The notes: generated from the letters alone by a model not told the origin. Numbered from the stretch's first letter, positions 39,319 through 48,540 are shown. The stretch: 64,000 nt of DNA from Streptococcus parasuis (GCF_021654455.1 NZ_AP024276.1:806001-870000); one strand, 5' to 3'. A program made the numbers and translations.

Positions 39319-40079
39319 AAAAAAAGGATTTGATGCATGAAATTAAAAATCAATATACAGAAAAACAAGGGTATCACGATGTTACTCACACTCATCATCA
39401 AGGACATGAGTCAGTTTCACACGCTTCATGTATCACTGTAGTTCCGATCTTTAATCATTTAGAAGGAGAACAGATGGAGGAAATTATGAAAGTAACGAAA
39501 TCGACCTCTTTTAAAAAAGGTGAAGTAATTTACCGAGAGGGAGATATATCCGACTGCTTATATATTGTAAGTAAAGGGAAAATTCGAATTTACCGTTTGT
39601 CTGAATCAGGAAAAGAACAATTAGTGAGAATATTAAATCCAGGCGATTTCACTGGAGAGCTTGCCTTGTTTCGCGAATCAATTCAGGAAGCATATGCAGA
39701 AGCAATGAGTGATACCGATGTATGTATGATTAGTAGAAATGATTTGCAAGAATTTTTATTAAAGTATCCTACTATATCTTTGAAGATTTTATCGGAATTC
39801 TCTAATCGATTAGAAACATCAGAAAAACAAACAACTAGATTTGCCACAGAGAAGGTAGATACTAGATTAGCACTGTTTCTTGCAGAATGTATGGAAAGCG
39901 GAGATGGTCCAATGGAAATTGAATTGCCAATGAGTAAAAAGGATTTAGCCTCTTATCTAGGAACTACTCCAGAAACTATTAGTAGAAAGTTAGCTGATCT
40001 TGAAAATGAAGGATATATAAAACAAAAATCAGGTAGAAAGATTGAGATTTTGGATTTAGATGGATTGTTGTTGGTATAG
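39315..40079 (+). CDS. Crp/Fnr-family regulator (FLP type)
   Basis: The 254-residue protein has a His-rich N-terminus with one Cys (DVTHTHHQGHESVSHASC, about residues 22-39), a cyclic-nucleotide-type beta barrel (about 60-160: FKKGEVIYREGDISDCLYIVSKGKIRIYR, GDFTGELALF) and a C-terminal winged helix (MSKKDLASYLGTTPETISRKLADLENEGYIK). The SKKDLASYLGTTPETISRKL recognition helix is of the FNR type (E..SR). Perfect FNR boxes precede two downstream units, so it probably controls them in response to oxygen, redox state or metal. Confidence 0.9.
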   Translation: MKKKDLMHEIKNQYTEKQGYHDVTHTHHQGHESVSHASCITVVPIFNHLEGEQMEEIMKVTKSTSFKKGEVIYREGDISDCLYIVSKGKIRIYRLSESGKEQLVRILNPGDFTGELALFRESIQEAYAEAMSDTDVCMISRNDLQEFLLKYPTISLKILSEFSNRLETSEKQTTRFATEKVDTRLALFLAECMESGDGPMEIELPMSKKDLASYLGTTPETISRKLADLENEGYIKQKSGRKIEILDLDGLLLV

Positions 40080-40139
40080 ATGTGATCATATAAAGTACAA
40101 TAGTAGAAAAAATATTAAAACATTTAAAAAAGACTAAAC

Positions 40140-40176
40140 TTGATTTAGATCAATTTAATTTCGTTCAATATATAGT
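40140..40176 (+). promoter_or_regulatory. FNR/FLP box and promoter
   Basis: TTGATTTAGATCAA (40140-40153) is a perfect TTGAT-N4-ATCAA site. A TATAGT -10 lies at 40171-40176, so the box is centred near -40, the class II activation position. Confidence 0.85.
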
Positions 40177-40227
40177 ATTATTTAATCAAGATAAAGAAAA
40201 AATAAAATAAGAAAGAAGGAAAAAAAT

Positions 40228-40530
40228 ATGTCAAGACAATTAAATTTTAATCAAGTAAAGGAAACTCATTTAAAAACTTTAGCACAATATGTTCCAGTTG
40301 TAGCAAAAGTTCATGGTGAAAATCATCCAGAATTCTACCAGGTTCGTAAAGTATATGATGAACTTGTAAAGAAAACAAAAGATGCGGGAGTAGAAAAGCC
40401 GGACTTAAAAGAGGAATTTGTAAAATTACGTGAAATCACAAATAATTATACAGTTCCAGGTGATGTATGCGAAAGTTATGAAGCAGTATATAACATGTTA
40501 GCAGAATTAGATAAAGCATATGAAGCATAA
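40228..40530 (+). CDS. small helical protein, possibly hemerythrin/RIC-like
   Basis: The 100-residue protein (YVPVVAKVHGENHPEFYQVRKVYDELVKK, DVCESYEAVYNMLAEL) is all-helical in character, with a HGENHPEF motif like the metal-ligand helix of hemerythrin-type iron-sulfur repair proteins, but it is too short for a full domain. It is the first gene behind the FNR box and is followed by a metal P-type ATPase. Iron or redox handling is inferred. Confidence 0.55.
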   Translation: MSRQLNFNQVKETHLKTLAQYVPVVAKVHGENHPEFYQVRKVYDELVKKTKDAGVEKPDLKEEFVKLREITNNYTVPGDVCESYEAVYNMLAELDKAYEA

Positions 40531-40582
40531 AAGAAAATAAACAAAGCAATGAAAAGATATAAACAATCTAATAGGGAGGAGT

Positions 40583-42442
40583 ATGAATATGCAAAAATTT
40601 ATATTAGGAAGAAAAAACCATATTACAATAGTAAGTGCTATTTTAATAATAATTGCATTTGTCAGTAAATTAGGCTTCGAAAACGAACAAATAGCCATCT
40701 GGGCACTAGTAATTGCTTCAATTTTGGGAGTTTCACCTATTGCGATTCAAGCCTATCAAGCATTAAAAGTCAAAGTAGTTAGTATTGATGTTTTAGTTAC
40801 CATTGCAGTAGTCGGAGCCTTTGTAATTAGAAACTACGAAGAATCAGCAATTGTTACATTTTTATTTCTATTTGGAGCTTATCTAGAACAAAGGACACTT
40901 AATAAAACACGTTCTGCAATTAAAGAATTAACTCAAATGGCACCAGAAAGTGCCTTAAAACAAGTGGGAAATGGTGAATTTGAAGAAGTAGAAATAGATG
41001 AAGTCGATGTAGGAGATATTTTACTTGTTAAAACGGGTGCAAAAATCCCTGTTGATGGGACAGTTTTAACAGGAGAAGGGCACATTAATGAAGCAAGTAT
41101 TACAGGTGAAGCTGTTTCAGTAAGCAAAAAGAAAGATTCAGGAGTATATGCGGGAACAATTTTAGAAAATGGAACACTGCGAATCACTGCTGACCGTGTA
41201 GGTGAAGACACTACTTTTGGTAAAATCATTGAGTTAGTGGAAGAAGCACAGGATTCAAAATCAGAGGCAGAACGCTTTATTGATAGATTCTCTAAATATT
41301 ATACACCAGCAGTTCTAGTTCTCTCTTTTATTGTATGGATATTTTCAAGGGATATTGAACTGGCAATTACGATATTAGTTTTAGGATGTCCAGGAGCATT
41401 GGTAATCGGTGTACCGGTTTCAAACGTCGCGGGGATTGGAAATGGAGCACGTCACGGAGTCCTTCTAAAAGGTAGTGAGGTTATTAGTGACTTTAGCAGA
41501 CTAGATACCATGGTATTTGACAAAACAGGTACATTAACAATAGGAAATCCTAAAGTAGCTGATAAAGAAATTTATGCAGATAATGTATATGAAGTATTAG
41601 GGTATCTAGCAAGTGTTGAAAAGGAATCAGATCATCCATTAGCGAAAGCAGTTGTAGAATATATTGGAGATATAAAATTATATACAGTTGAAAAAACAGA
41701 GGTTGTAAAAGGTGGAGGAATTGTAGCTCATGTAGAAGGTCATAAAGTCGCCGTCGGTAATGTGGCACTAATGGAGCAAGAAAGGATTCTTTTAAGTGAA
41801 AAAGCGCGTGCAGATATTGCCAGATTTGAGAAAAATGGAAATTCACTTGTTTTAACATCAGTTGATGGTGAATTAAAAGTATTGATGGGTATTCGTGATC
41901 AAATTCGCCCGGGTGTAAAAGATGATCTTAAAAAGTTGAAAAAACTTGGTGTTAAAAATCTAGTAGTTCTTTCTGGTGATAACCAAGGAACAGTTGATGT
42001 AGTAGCACGTGAACTAGGACTTACAGAAGCTCATGGACATATGTTGCCAGAAGATAAAGCAACATATATTAAAGAGTTACAAGAAAAAGGTCAAATTGTG
42101 GCATTTGTTGGAGATGGAGTAAATGATAGTCCTTCACTAGCTCTAGCACAAATTGGAATTGCTATGGGGAATGGAACAGATGTAGCAATCGAAACTTCAG
42201 ATGTTGTTTTAATGAATTCAGATTTCAGCCGCTTGCCACATGCATTAGGTTTAACAAAAGCAACCGCTAATAACATGCTTCAAAATATTATTATTGCAGT
42301 AGGGGTTGTATTAGTCCTTCTTGCCAGCGTATTCTTTAGTGAATGGATGAACATGTCAATCGGTATGTTAGTACATGAAGCAAGCATATTAGTAGTGATT
42401 TTAAATGGTATGAGACTTCTTCGCTATAAATTGAGAAAATAA
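40583..42442 (+). CDS. P1B-type heavy-metal-transporting ATPase with a CPG motif
   Basis: The 619-residue pump has no N-terminal metal-binding domain. Visible are the actuator TGEA loop (INEASITGEAVSV), the phosphorylation site DKTGTLT (Asp at about residue 314), HPLAKAV, GDGVNDSPSLALA and the last-helix NMLQNIIIAVGV and HEASILVVILNGMRLLRY. The membrane metal motif reads CPGALVIG where most family members have CPC, CPH or SPC. Substrate is therefore uncertain (iron, zinc or another divalent ion). It is co-transcribed behind the FNR box with the preceding gene. Confidence 0.9.
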   Translation: MNMQKFILGRKNHITIVSAILIIIAFVSKLGFENEQIAIWALVIASILGVSPIAIQAYQALKVKVVSIDVLVTIAVVGAFVIRNYEESAIVTFLFLFGAYLEQRTLNKTRSAIKELTQMAPESALKQVGNGEFEEVEIDEVDVGDILLVKTGAKIPVDGTVLTGEGHINEASITGEAVSVSKKKDSGVYAGTILENGTLRITADRVGEDTTFGKIIELVEEAQDSKSEAERFIDRFSKYYTPAVLVLSFIVWIFSRDIELAITILVLGCPGALVIGVPVSNVAGIGNGARHGVLLKGSEVISDFSRLDTMVFDKTGTLTIGNPKVADKEIYADNVYEVLGYLASVEKESDHPLAKAVVEYIGDIKLYTVEKTEVVKGGGIVAHVEGHKVAVGNVALMEQERILLSEKARADIARFEKNGNSLVLTSVDGELKVLMGIRDQIRPGVKDDLKKLKKLGVKNLVVLSGDNQGTVDVVARELGLTEAHGHMLPEDKATYIKELQEKGQIVAFVGDGVNDSPSLALAQIGIAMGNGTDVAIETSDVVLMNSDFSRLPHALGLTKATANNMLQNIIIAVGVVLVLLASVFFSEWMNMSIGMLVHEASILVVILNGMRLLRYKLRK

Positions 42443-42450
42443 ATAAAATT

Positions 42451-42493
42451 CTTGATGTAAATCAATTTATTAAAGATAATAATAGCATATAAT
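42451..42493 (+). promoter_or_regulatory. second FNR/FLP box and promoter
   Basis: TTGATGTAAATCAA (42451-42464) is a perfect TTGAT-N4-ATCAA site, with TATAAT at 42488-42493. The centre is near -42 from the predicted start, again the class II position. It controls the metal-binding-domain gene. Confidence 0.87.
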
Positions 42494-42525
42494 ACAATTA
42501 ACATAAACTAAAGGAGAGATGAAAA

Positions 42526-42759
42526 ATGCAAAAAGCAACAATTCAATTAGAAACATTAACATGTCCATCATGTATGCAAAAAATAGAAAATGGAGTTAAA
42601 TCATTAGATGGAGTAGACGAAAAAAGTATAAAGGTTCTATTTAATTCAAGTAAAGTAAGAGTGGAATATGATGATGAAAAAGTATCTATAAAAGATATTG
42701 AAAACACCATAGATAAATTAGGGTATGAAGTTATAAAATCTCAAGTAAAGGCTTTATAA
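42526..42759 (+). CDS. heavy-metal-associated domain protein (CopZ-like)
   Basis: The 77-residue protein is a single HMA domain with LTCPSCMQKIENGVKSLDGV (CxxC metal site) and the VRVEYDDEKVSIKDIENTIDKLGYEV ending. It is the soluble metal chaperone type that delivers ions to P-type ATPases. The ATPase upstream lacks an HMA domain, so this gene may supply it in trans. It has its own FNR-box promoter and AAAGGAGAG site. Confidence 0.92.
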   Translation: MQKATIQLETLTCPSCMQKIENGVKSLDGVDEKSIKVLFNSSKVRVEYDDEKVSIKDIENTIDKLGYEVIKSQVKAL

Positions 42760-42795
42760 AAAAAGAGGGAATAAGTTTGGTTTTAATGATATCAG

Positions 42796-43074
42796 ATGCT
42801 GGTTAATGTCATCTACGGCAAAGGACACAGTTACCAAGTTATTGTTTTGTTGATATCTTCCCACACACGAAAGCCCACAGTGGATATGTTCTCACAAAGA
42901 GAATTTCTGATAAAAATATTTTGGTTACTAGTATTTGACAGCTATAACTTCCGCTCAAGCCATGTCGAAGTAGTCGGTTTGTTGTCCAAACTTCAAGTCC
43001 ACCAGACAATTGATGTAGATATTAATTTGGATGAAATTAATTTTTCTCTCAAACGAGAGAATATCTTTAAATAA
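42796..43074 (+). pseudogene. decayed 3' end of a rumA-type methyltransferase (element boundary relic)
   Basis: The frame contains SSHVEVVGLLSKLQVHQTIDV followed by DINLDEINFS, the element-encoded C-terminal extension seen when integrative elements sit in rumA-type genes. A preceding block in another frame reads VDIFPHT (about 42851-42871), the conserved motif just before it. The two blocks are separated by indels. The 17-mer GAAGTAGTCGGTTTGTT (42967-42983) is shared with 27613-27629 and 31752-31768. Confidence 0.72.
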
Positions 43075-43084
43075 CCCCGGTTGA

Positions 43085-43431
43085 GAATGCTACCTGTCTA
43101 TCATTTGTTTACTTGATGATACATGGCACTGAGATATCGCAGTGCCATGTTCTGTATGATGTTTGGGCACATCAGTGCTACCTCAAAACTTCAAAGGTCA
43201 AGTTGGTCATAAGATATGACTTCGTTAACAATATTAAGCCTAATGAGGAAAACTCAGTCAAAAAATTGACGGTATTGTGGCATTCATAATAGTACTGGAC
43301 CCTTGTATTCGTCTTCAAATCGATAATGGAAGTATTTATGATGAACGTGGAATTTTGAGTTTTTAGTTGAATTTAGAAGGTAAGCATGATAGAATGTATT
43401 TACAAATCATCTTTACAATGAGGTAAGAACT
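43085..43431. other. intergenic stretch with one inverted repeat
   Basis: ACATGGCACTG / CAGTGCCATGT (43121-43131 with 43140-43150) is a perfect 11-bp inverted repeat without a T-run. The rest is stop-rich and looks like relic sequence up to the antitoxin gene. Confidence 0.5.
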
Positions 43432-43725
43432 ATGGCAAGCACACAGCCCGTCAACTTTAGAGCGGATTCAACTTTTTATAAACAAACTAAAGAAATTTTA
43501 GCAGATGAAAAGCTGACTCTGTCTGATATCTTCAATGCTGCTCTTCGTAAAATTGCGACTGGAGCGGTTGATCCCAAAGAGTTCGTTAACAGTGATTTAC
43601 AAGAGACGCAGTATCAAGTTGCTTTTGAAGACTTGAAAAAGGAAATTCTAATCGGCCATCAAGAAATTGAGCAAGGTAAACTAACATCTTTGGCTGATGT
43701 GAGAAAGGAATTTGGACTTGAATAA
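43432..43725 (+). CDS. RelB/DinJ-type antitoxin
   Basis: The 97-residue protein has the ribbon-helix-helix N-terminus of RelB/DinJ antitoxins (VNFRADSTFYKQTKEILADEKLTLSDIFNAALRKI), followed by an acidic flexible tail that would wrap the toxin. It overlaps the toxin gene by 14 bases. Antitoxins of this type repress their own operon. ATGAGGTAAG lies upstream of the start. Confidence 0.9.
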   Translation: MASTQPVNFRADSTFYKQTKEILADEKLTLSDIFNAALRKIATGAVDPKEFVNSDLQETQYQVAFEDLKKEILIGHQEIEQGKLTSLADVRKEFGLE

Positions 43726-44056
43726 TTATAAACGATACCATGTTTCCCTTACGGATCAAGCCAAAAGGGACTTAAAAGGGATTCATGACTATATTTTACA
43801 TAATTACTACAGTCAACAATCTGCCGACAGCAAAATAGACCTAATCCTAACTGCACTTGAAATTCTAGAGACCTTCCCTGAAGCTTGTCCTTTGGTGTCT
43901 AGTCGTGGTTACGGGGAATTAACAGATGATGGCAAACGGTACCGATATATGCCAATTGAGAATTATCTAGCTTTTTATTATATTGATAACCATGAAGTTT
44001 ATGTTGCAAGGATTTTGAACTCTAAGCAAAATTGGGCTAAATTATTCAATAAATAA
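43712..44056 (+). CDS. RelE/ParE-type toxin
   Basis: The 114-residue basic protein (YHVSLTDQAKRDLKGIHDYI, RYRYMPIENYLAFYYID, VYVARILNSKQNWAKLF) has the RelE/ParE fold pattern. Members either cleave mRNA at the ribosome or poison gyrase; which one cannot be decided here. It starts at TTG inside the antitoxin gene. As part of an accessory island it may stabilise the region. Confidence 0.88.
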   Translation: MDLNNYKRYHVSLTDQAKRDLKGIHDYILHNYYSQQSADSKIDLILTALEILETFPEACPLVSSRGYGELTDDGKRYRYMPIENYLAFYYIDNHEVYVARILNSKQNWAKLFNK

Positions 44057-44844
44057 CGACCATTTTTCTATGCGAAAAATAAGGAAAAGGTATCCTCAGT
44101 AGTTATAAAAAATAATATTCCCATTAATAAATTTGATGATGGTCATAGTTTATTAGATATGGATTAAGATAAAATACCGAATGTAGAACAAACAACATTG
44201 GATGATGTTGCGACTTCAGTATTACCAGGTTATCTTGATGCATATAAAGAATTAGTAAAATGAGAATACTAACTGTTGAATAGGTTATTGAATGATACAG
44301 TAGGTTTCTTCAAGTAACTAGTAGTTAGATGCTTTAGGGAAATTAGTTTAATTGTATCTTATTTATCATATACTTTTAGTATATATTTTGATTTTGAAAA
44401 CTATCCGAGTATTGAAAAAATGGTAGTTAGACTTAATGAAATTAGAGTACGACAGACTGTGGCTACAATGAAGTAATTTTGGAGCTTCAGTCTTGTTTTG
44501 CTTTTAAGAAAAATCAAAAATTGATTTGTTATTTGAATCCCTAAACATAGCTAAAATATATCAGCAAACACTGAGAGCATATCTTTGCTTGTAATGGCCT
44601 ATCTATTATTGGACATAAGTGATAATAAATAGCTCTATCTTATTGATTTTTTAGAGTAATTGAAAACGAGTTTATATAAACAGAAAAGCACCGGTGCATC
44701 AGGAGTCATCATTTGGATTGTATATTGACAAAATCAGCCAAAATTATTGGAGATAATTCAGATTTATTTTATTTTGATAAATTCTGGATGATACTAGGAT
44801 ATGATATTGCTGAGGATGATGGAGAGAAATAAAGGAGGGATATT
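44057..44844. other. decayed region with broken frames
   Basis: About 790 bases without an intact gene. A broken frame near 44118-44262 (INKFDDGHSLLDMD stop ... VLPGYLDAYKELVK) looks like a pseudogene end. TTGATTTAATAGG-type AT-rich sequence follows. GGAGGG at 44834-44839 belongs to the next gene. Confidence 0.45.
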
Positions 44845-46464
44845 TTGGATTTAATAGGTATGAAAGCCTTATCGTATGAGGAACTGCGGGCTTTATATAA
44901 AAATTTTCTACTTCGTCAGAAAATTTCTAAAGCGACCATCAACACTGCTTATACTGATACATTTTACCTTTGGAGAAAAGGAAGCAAAGAGCTTTTTTGG
45001 AGAACAGTGACTGCTAGCGATTTTGAAAGTGAAGCAAGGAAGACCTTAATAACAGCTCTCTCTGAGAATTCTAAAGGGAATAGTAAATTGCGGGTAAGTG
45101 GTTATCTATCTCATCTTAGGAGATTTCGTATGTTTTTGTCCTCAGAAGAATTGATTAATCCTATTGAAACTAAACACCAGGACATATCGAAGCCAAAAAC
45201 AGCATGTCGTGAAATCATTTTAAATAAAATGTATGTTGGAGGCTATTTGTCTGAGGGAACTAATATAGGTCATGAAATCATTAACCTTTATAAAGCAGAT
45301 GATGGAAAAAATTATATCTACCTTAACTCACAAGGAACAATAGAGTTATCTCATGGTGAAAATAGTCTTACTATTTTGTTGGTTCGCAAATTTGCCTCGA
45401 AAATATATAAAGTACTAGCTAAAGCAGAGGGGATTACGATTCTTGATTTTGCGGACAACAAACTTTCTCGAAAAGAGAGATATGAAGGACAAGTTGCATT
45501 AGGATTGACCTATGGTGGAGTGAGGCTTGTTGATTTATTTAATGAAAATTCCTTTCGTGGCAGTCTGGATAATGAAAAAAATGTATATACTACATTTATT
45601 GCTGAAAGAGTTATTAAGCCCAAAAATCAGATTTATATTACTGACGATGAATCTGTTAGCGGAGATAATACTTTTTTCATTCGTACAAATAAAGGATTTG
45701 GCAAGCAAACGTTAAGGGAATTCTTCAACGAAAATGAAAAGCCAGAATCTTTCATTGATTTGAATCAAATAATTGAAAACGAAGATTTGTGGGAAGAATC
45801 CAATACGACGCAAGTAATGTCCGAAGTAGTCGAACCTCAAACCAACCCGTACTTTAATTTCCTGAAAATAATCAGGCAAGAAGATAGTGAACTCGCTTTT
45901 TCAAATATGTTTGCTTACTTTTTTAATATCAATAGAACTGCTTTTTCTAGGTTCGCAAAAAAAGTTTTATCTATCGATATACAAACTGATTTTACAATTG
46001 AGAGAGAGAAGAAAAATATTGACCTACTCATTTGTGATAAAAATAATGCTATCGTAATCGAGAATAAAATAAAATCAAGCATTAATGGTATTAATGATAG
46101 GCATAATATATACAGCAATCTAGTCCAGTCTCAACTAAAAACATACTATCAATTTGTTACAACTGATGCTGAGTATTCTAAGAAAACGGTTAGTTGCTTT
46201 ATTTTTTCGCCCAATTATAACCACATTGATTTGAGCAAGTTTTCATGCGGTGAAAAATATACTGTGGTTTATTACAGAGAAATCTATCATTTCTTTCTTG
46301 AAAATAGAGACTTGTATGACAATATTCCTTATTTTGAAGATTTTATAAATGCCCTGCAAAAGCATACAATGGACTATGATAATGAGTTGGAGGAAGAAAT
46401 GCAAAGAAGATTCCAAAATACTATTTACAAAGCCAAAAAAAGAGCATCAGATGGGATTAAATAA
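44845..46464 (+). CDS. multidomain protein with C-terminal PD-(D/E)XK nuclease domain
   Basis: The 539-residue protein starts at TTG, 5 bases after AAAGGAGGG. Residues 1-110 resemble the SAM-like core-binding domain of tyrosine recombinases (YEELRALYKNFLLRQKISKATINTAYTDTFYLWR). A middle part (about 118-330: IILNKMYVGGYLSEGTNIGHEI, YIYLNSQGTIELS) is not recognised. Residues 330-500 fit the PDDEXK_4 family: NIDLLICDK, IVIENKIKS (E-x-K) and QLKTYYQFV. It is likely a nuclease used in restriction or defence, by inference from domain and location. Confidence 0.65.
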   Translation: MDLIGMKALSYEELRALYKNFLLRQKISKATINTAYTDTFYLWRKGSKELFWRTVTASDFESEARKTLITALSENSKGNSKLRVSGYLSHLRRFRMFLSSEELINPIETKHQDISKPKTACREIILNKMYVGGYLSEGTNIGHEIINLYKADDGKNYIYLNSQGTIELSHGENSLTILLVRKFASKIYKVLAKAEGITILDFADNKLSRKERYEGQVALGLTYGGVRLVDLFNENSFRGSLDNEKNVYTTFIAERVIKPKNQIYITDDESVSGDNTFFIRTNKGFGKQTLREFFNENEKPESFIDLNQIIENEDLWEESNTTQVMSEVVEPQTNPYFNFLKIIRQEDSELAFSNMFAYFFNINRTAFSRFAKKVLSIDIQTDFTIEREKKNIDLLICDKNNAIVIENKIKSSINGINDRHNIYSNLVQSQLKTYYQFVTTDAEYSKKTVSCFIFSPNYNHIDLSKFSCGEKYTVVYYREIYHFFLENRDLYDNIPYFEDFINALQKHTMDYDNELEEEMQRRFQNTIYKAKKRASDGIK

Positions 46465-46564
46465 TATGTATTAAATAAAAGAGGTTGATTGAAATTGAAT
46501 GCAAAAATAAAAATATATCATTTAAACAGAAGAGAAAAAATGCTAAAATAAAGTAAGTTAAGGT

Positions 46565-46800
46565 GTTTCTCCATCATTTAGATGGGAGGTATCGTATACT
46601 TGAAACATGCGATTGATAGGGAGTGGGAAAGACATCCATGATGGCTCCGCCCTCACCCACAGAATAATGAAAACGAACATAAAGCCCTCACTAGGTGTAT
46701 AATCATAGTGAGGGCTTTGTGGTTGACGAGTTAATGATGTTAAACATCGAGGGAAAAACTGATCCACTCTACTGACGAGCACCCCAAAATATGCGATAGG
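46565..46800 (+). ncRNA. candidate bridge RNA of the IS110 element
   Basis: The non-coding end upstream of the transposase folds into consecutive hairpins: CTCCATC/GATGGGAG (46569-46588), a long 13-bp stem AAAGCCCTCACTA / TAGTGAGGGCTTT (46681-46693 with 46706-46718) and GATGTTAAACATC (about 46736-46748). IS110 elements encode a bridge RNA here with loops that guide target and donor DNA. Limits and guide loops are not determined. Confidence 0.55.
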
Positions 46801-46868
46801 CATGAGTATAAAAATACGACTAAAATTCGGTAGATAAGCTCTCTAATTTTTAGAAGGAGGGAATTATC

Positions 46869-48041
46869 ATGGATGTTCTCTATCAATCTTGTGCAGGTAT
46901 TGATGTCCATCAAGCCAATATTGTCGTTTGTATCCTACACGGATCTCTCACCTCAACTCGTCCAAAGCGTGAGATGGCTACATTTGATACAACGACTAAA
47001 GGCCTACGTACTTGCCACGATTTTCTCAGTCAATTTCATGTGGAAGCTGTTGGTATGGAAAGCACAGGTGTCTATTGGCGACCTGTCTGGCATGCTCTCT
47101 GTGATGACTTCGAGTTGATACTCGCACAACCAGCCCACATGAAGGCAATTCCAGGTCAGAAAACTGACAAGAAAGATGCTCTCTGGATTGCCAAATTAAC
47201 ACGGATTGGTCTACTACCTCGGAGTTTCGTTCCCGATGAAACCATTCAAGAATTGAGGGAGTTGACCAGACAACGAAAACATTATGTGGAAAGTCGTAAT
47301 AAGGAGACCAATCGTATCCATAAAATTCTTCAGTCAGGTGGTATCAAGCTAACGACCTATATCGAAGATATTATGGGTGCTTCAGGTCGTAATCTCCTTC
47401 AACTACTGATTGACAAGACGCCTATCACGCCTCGCATTGTTCATCAATCAGTTTATACAAGCTTGAAGAAGGAGGTACCTCAACTTCTTAATGCTATGGA
47501 TGGTTATTTCTCTGACCATCATGGCTTCATGTTAAAGCAATCCTTAGAGCTTCATGATTTTTATCAGAAGCAGATTGAAATATTGGAGGACCGAATTAAT
47601 GACTATCTATCACAATACGAGAAGCAGGTAGAAATTCTGGATTCTATCCCAGGTATTGATGTCATTACAGCCTCTGTCATTATCTCTGAAGTTGGAGCTG
47701 ACATGAGTCAATTTCCAACTGCTGGACATCTAGCCTCTTGGGCAGGACTCTGTCCAGGTAACAATGAGAGTGCTGGTAAGAAACGAAGTACCAAGATTCG
47801 ACATGGTAATTCATATCTAAAGAAATGTTTATGCCAGGCCGCTTTCGCTATCAAAAGACAAAAAGGAAGTCCTCTAGCTGAACGATTTTATCAGATTCAA
47901 AGTCGACGTGGTTCACAAAAAGCAACAATCGCCCTCGCACATCAATTATTAAAAATAGCTTATATTCTCTTAAAAGAGCAGATAACGTATCCTGAATTTT
48001 TAGCACAGAAAAAGACTACTAGGGACGAGCTAGTAGCCTAA
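46869..48041 (+). CDS. IS110-family transposase
   Basis: The 390-residue recombinase has the N-terminal DEDD RuvC-like domain (AGIDVHQANIVV, Glu in VGMESTGVYWRP, DKKDALWIAKL) and the C-terminal Tnp_20 domain (LDSIPGIDVITASVIISEVG, LASWAGLCPGNNESAGKKRST, GNSYLKKCLCQAA) with the catalytic Ser. It works with a bridge RNA to join DNA ends. AAGGAGGG lies 6 bases before the ATG. Confidence 0.95.
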   Translation: MDVLYQSCAGIDVHQANIVVCILHGSLTSTRPKREMATFDTTTKGLRTCHDFLSQFHVEAVGMESTGVYWRPVWHALCDDFELILAQPAHMKAIPGQKTDKKDALWIAKLTRIGLLPRSFVPDETIQELRELTRQRKHYVESRNKETNRIHKILQSGGIKLTTYIEDIMGASGRNLLQLLIDKTPITPRIVHQSVYTSLKKEVPQLLNAMDGYFSDHHGFMLKQSLELHDFYQKQIEILEDRINDYLSQYEKQVEILDSIPGIDVITASVIISEVGADMSQFPTAGHLASWAGLCPGNNESAGKKRSTKIRHGNSYLKKCLCQAAFAIKRQKGSPLAERFYQIQSRRGSQKATIALAHQLLKIAYILLKEQITYPEFLAQKKTTRDELVA

Positions 48042-48061
48042 CATAAAAAATTTTTTCGCTT

Positions 48062-48540
48062 TGATTATATCATAGGGAGGGAGTTTTTGCATTCTTTTGA
48101 GTTTTCGTATAAGAACTCGACTAGTTAAAAAAGAGTTCGTCAACAAGTCTTTATTTCTAGTTGTTGAGCTGAAACAGTCTATCCCCAGACTGTTTCACTC
48201 CCACCCCCGCACAGCTCAAACTGTCTGGTAGACAGTTTGAGGTTGGAGATAAAGCGAACTTTGTTCGCAACAGTCGTAATGGTCAGATTTGGAGTGTAAA
48301 ACACGAACTGCTGAGATTTGCTTCGCAAATCTTATCTCCAACCTCTAACAGTCCACTGGACTGTTAAACCCAATCAACCACTGCGCTGAGATGTTGACAC
48401 GAACTCTGAAGAGTGGTGCTAGGCTTTTTGCCCAGCCTCAGTCTACTATGGAAATCAATCTGGCCTATCTGTCCTGAACGAAAAATGTTTTAAAATTTTC
48501 TTATTTCAATGAAATAACTGAATATGTTTATCTAGAGTCA
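48062..48540. repeat. intergenic repeat cluster with several hairpins
   Basis: Short inverted repeats follow each other: AAACAGTCTATCCCCAGACTGTTT (paired arms near 48172-48195), AAACTGTCTGGTAGACAGTTT (48218-48238), AGCGAACTTTGTTCGC (48252-48268), AAGATTTGCGAAGCAAATCTT on the minus side (48313-48333) and AACAGTCCACTGGACTGTT (48347-48365). The same style of unit occurs at 31826-31844 and 57650-57720. It looks like a streptococcal intergenic repeat, with no gene. Confidence 0.6.

Larger units (their letters stand above)
46555..48060 (+). mobile_element. IS110-family insertion sequence
   Basis: The transposase gene is intact and preceded by about 300 bases of structured non-coding DNA, the normal layout of IS110 elements, which lack inverted terminal repeats. 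The ends are not fixed: the left boundary is near 46545-46560 and the right one shortly after 48041. Confidence 0.75.

Noticed and set aside
43121..43150. Rho-independent terminator
   Set aside because: The 11-bp stem is perfect but no T-run follows on either strand and no intact gene precedes it.
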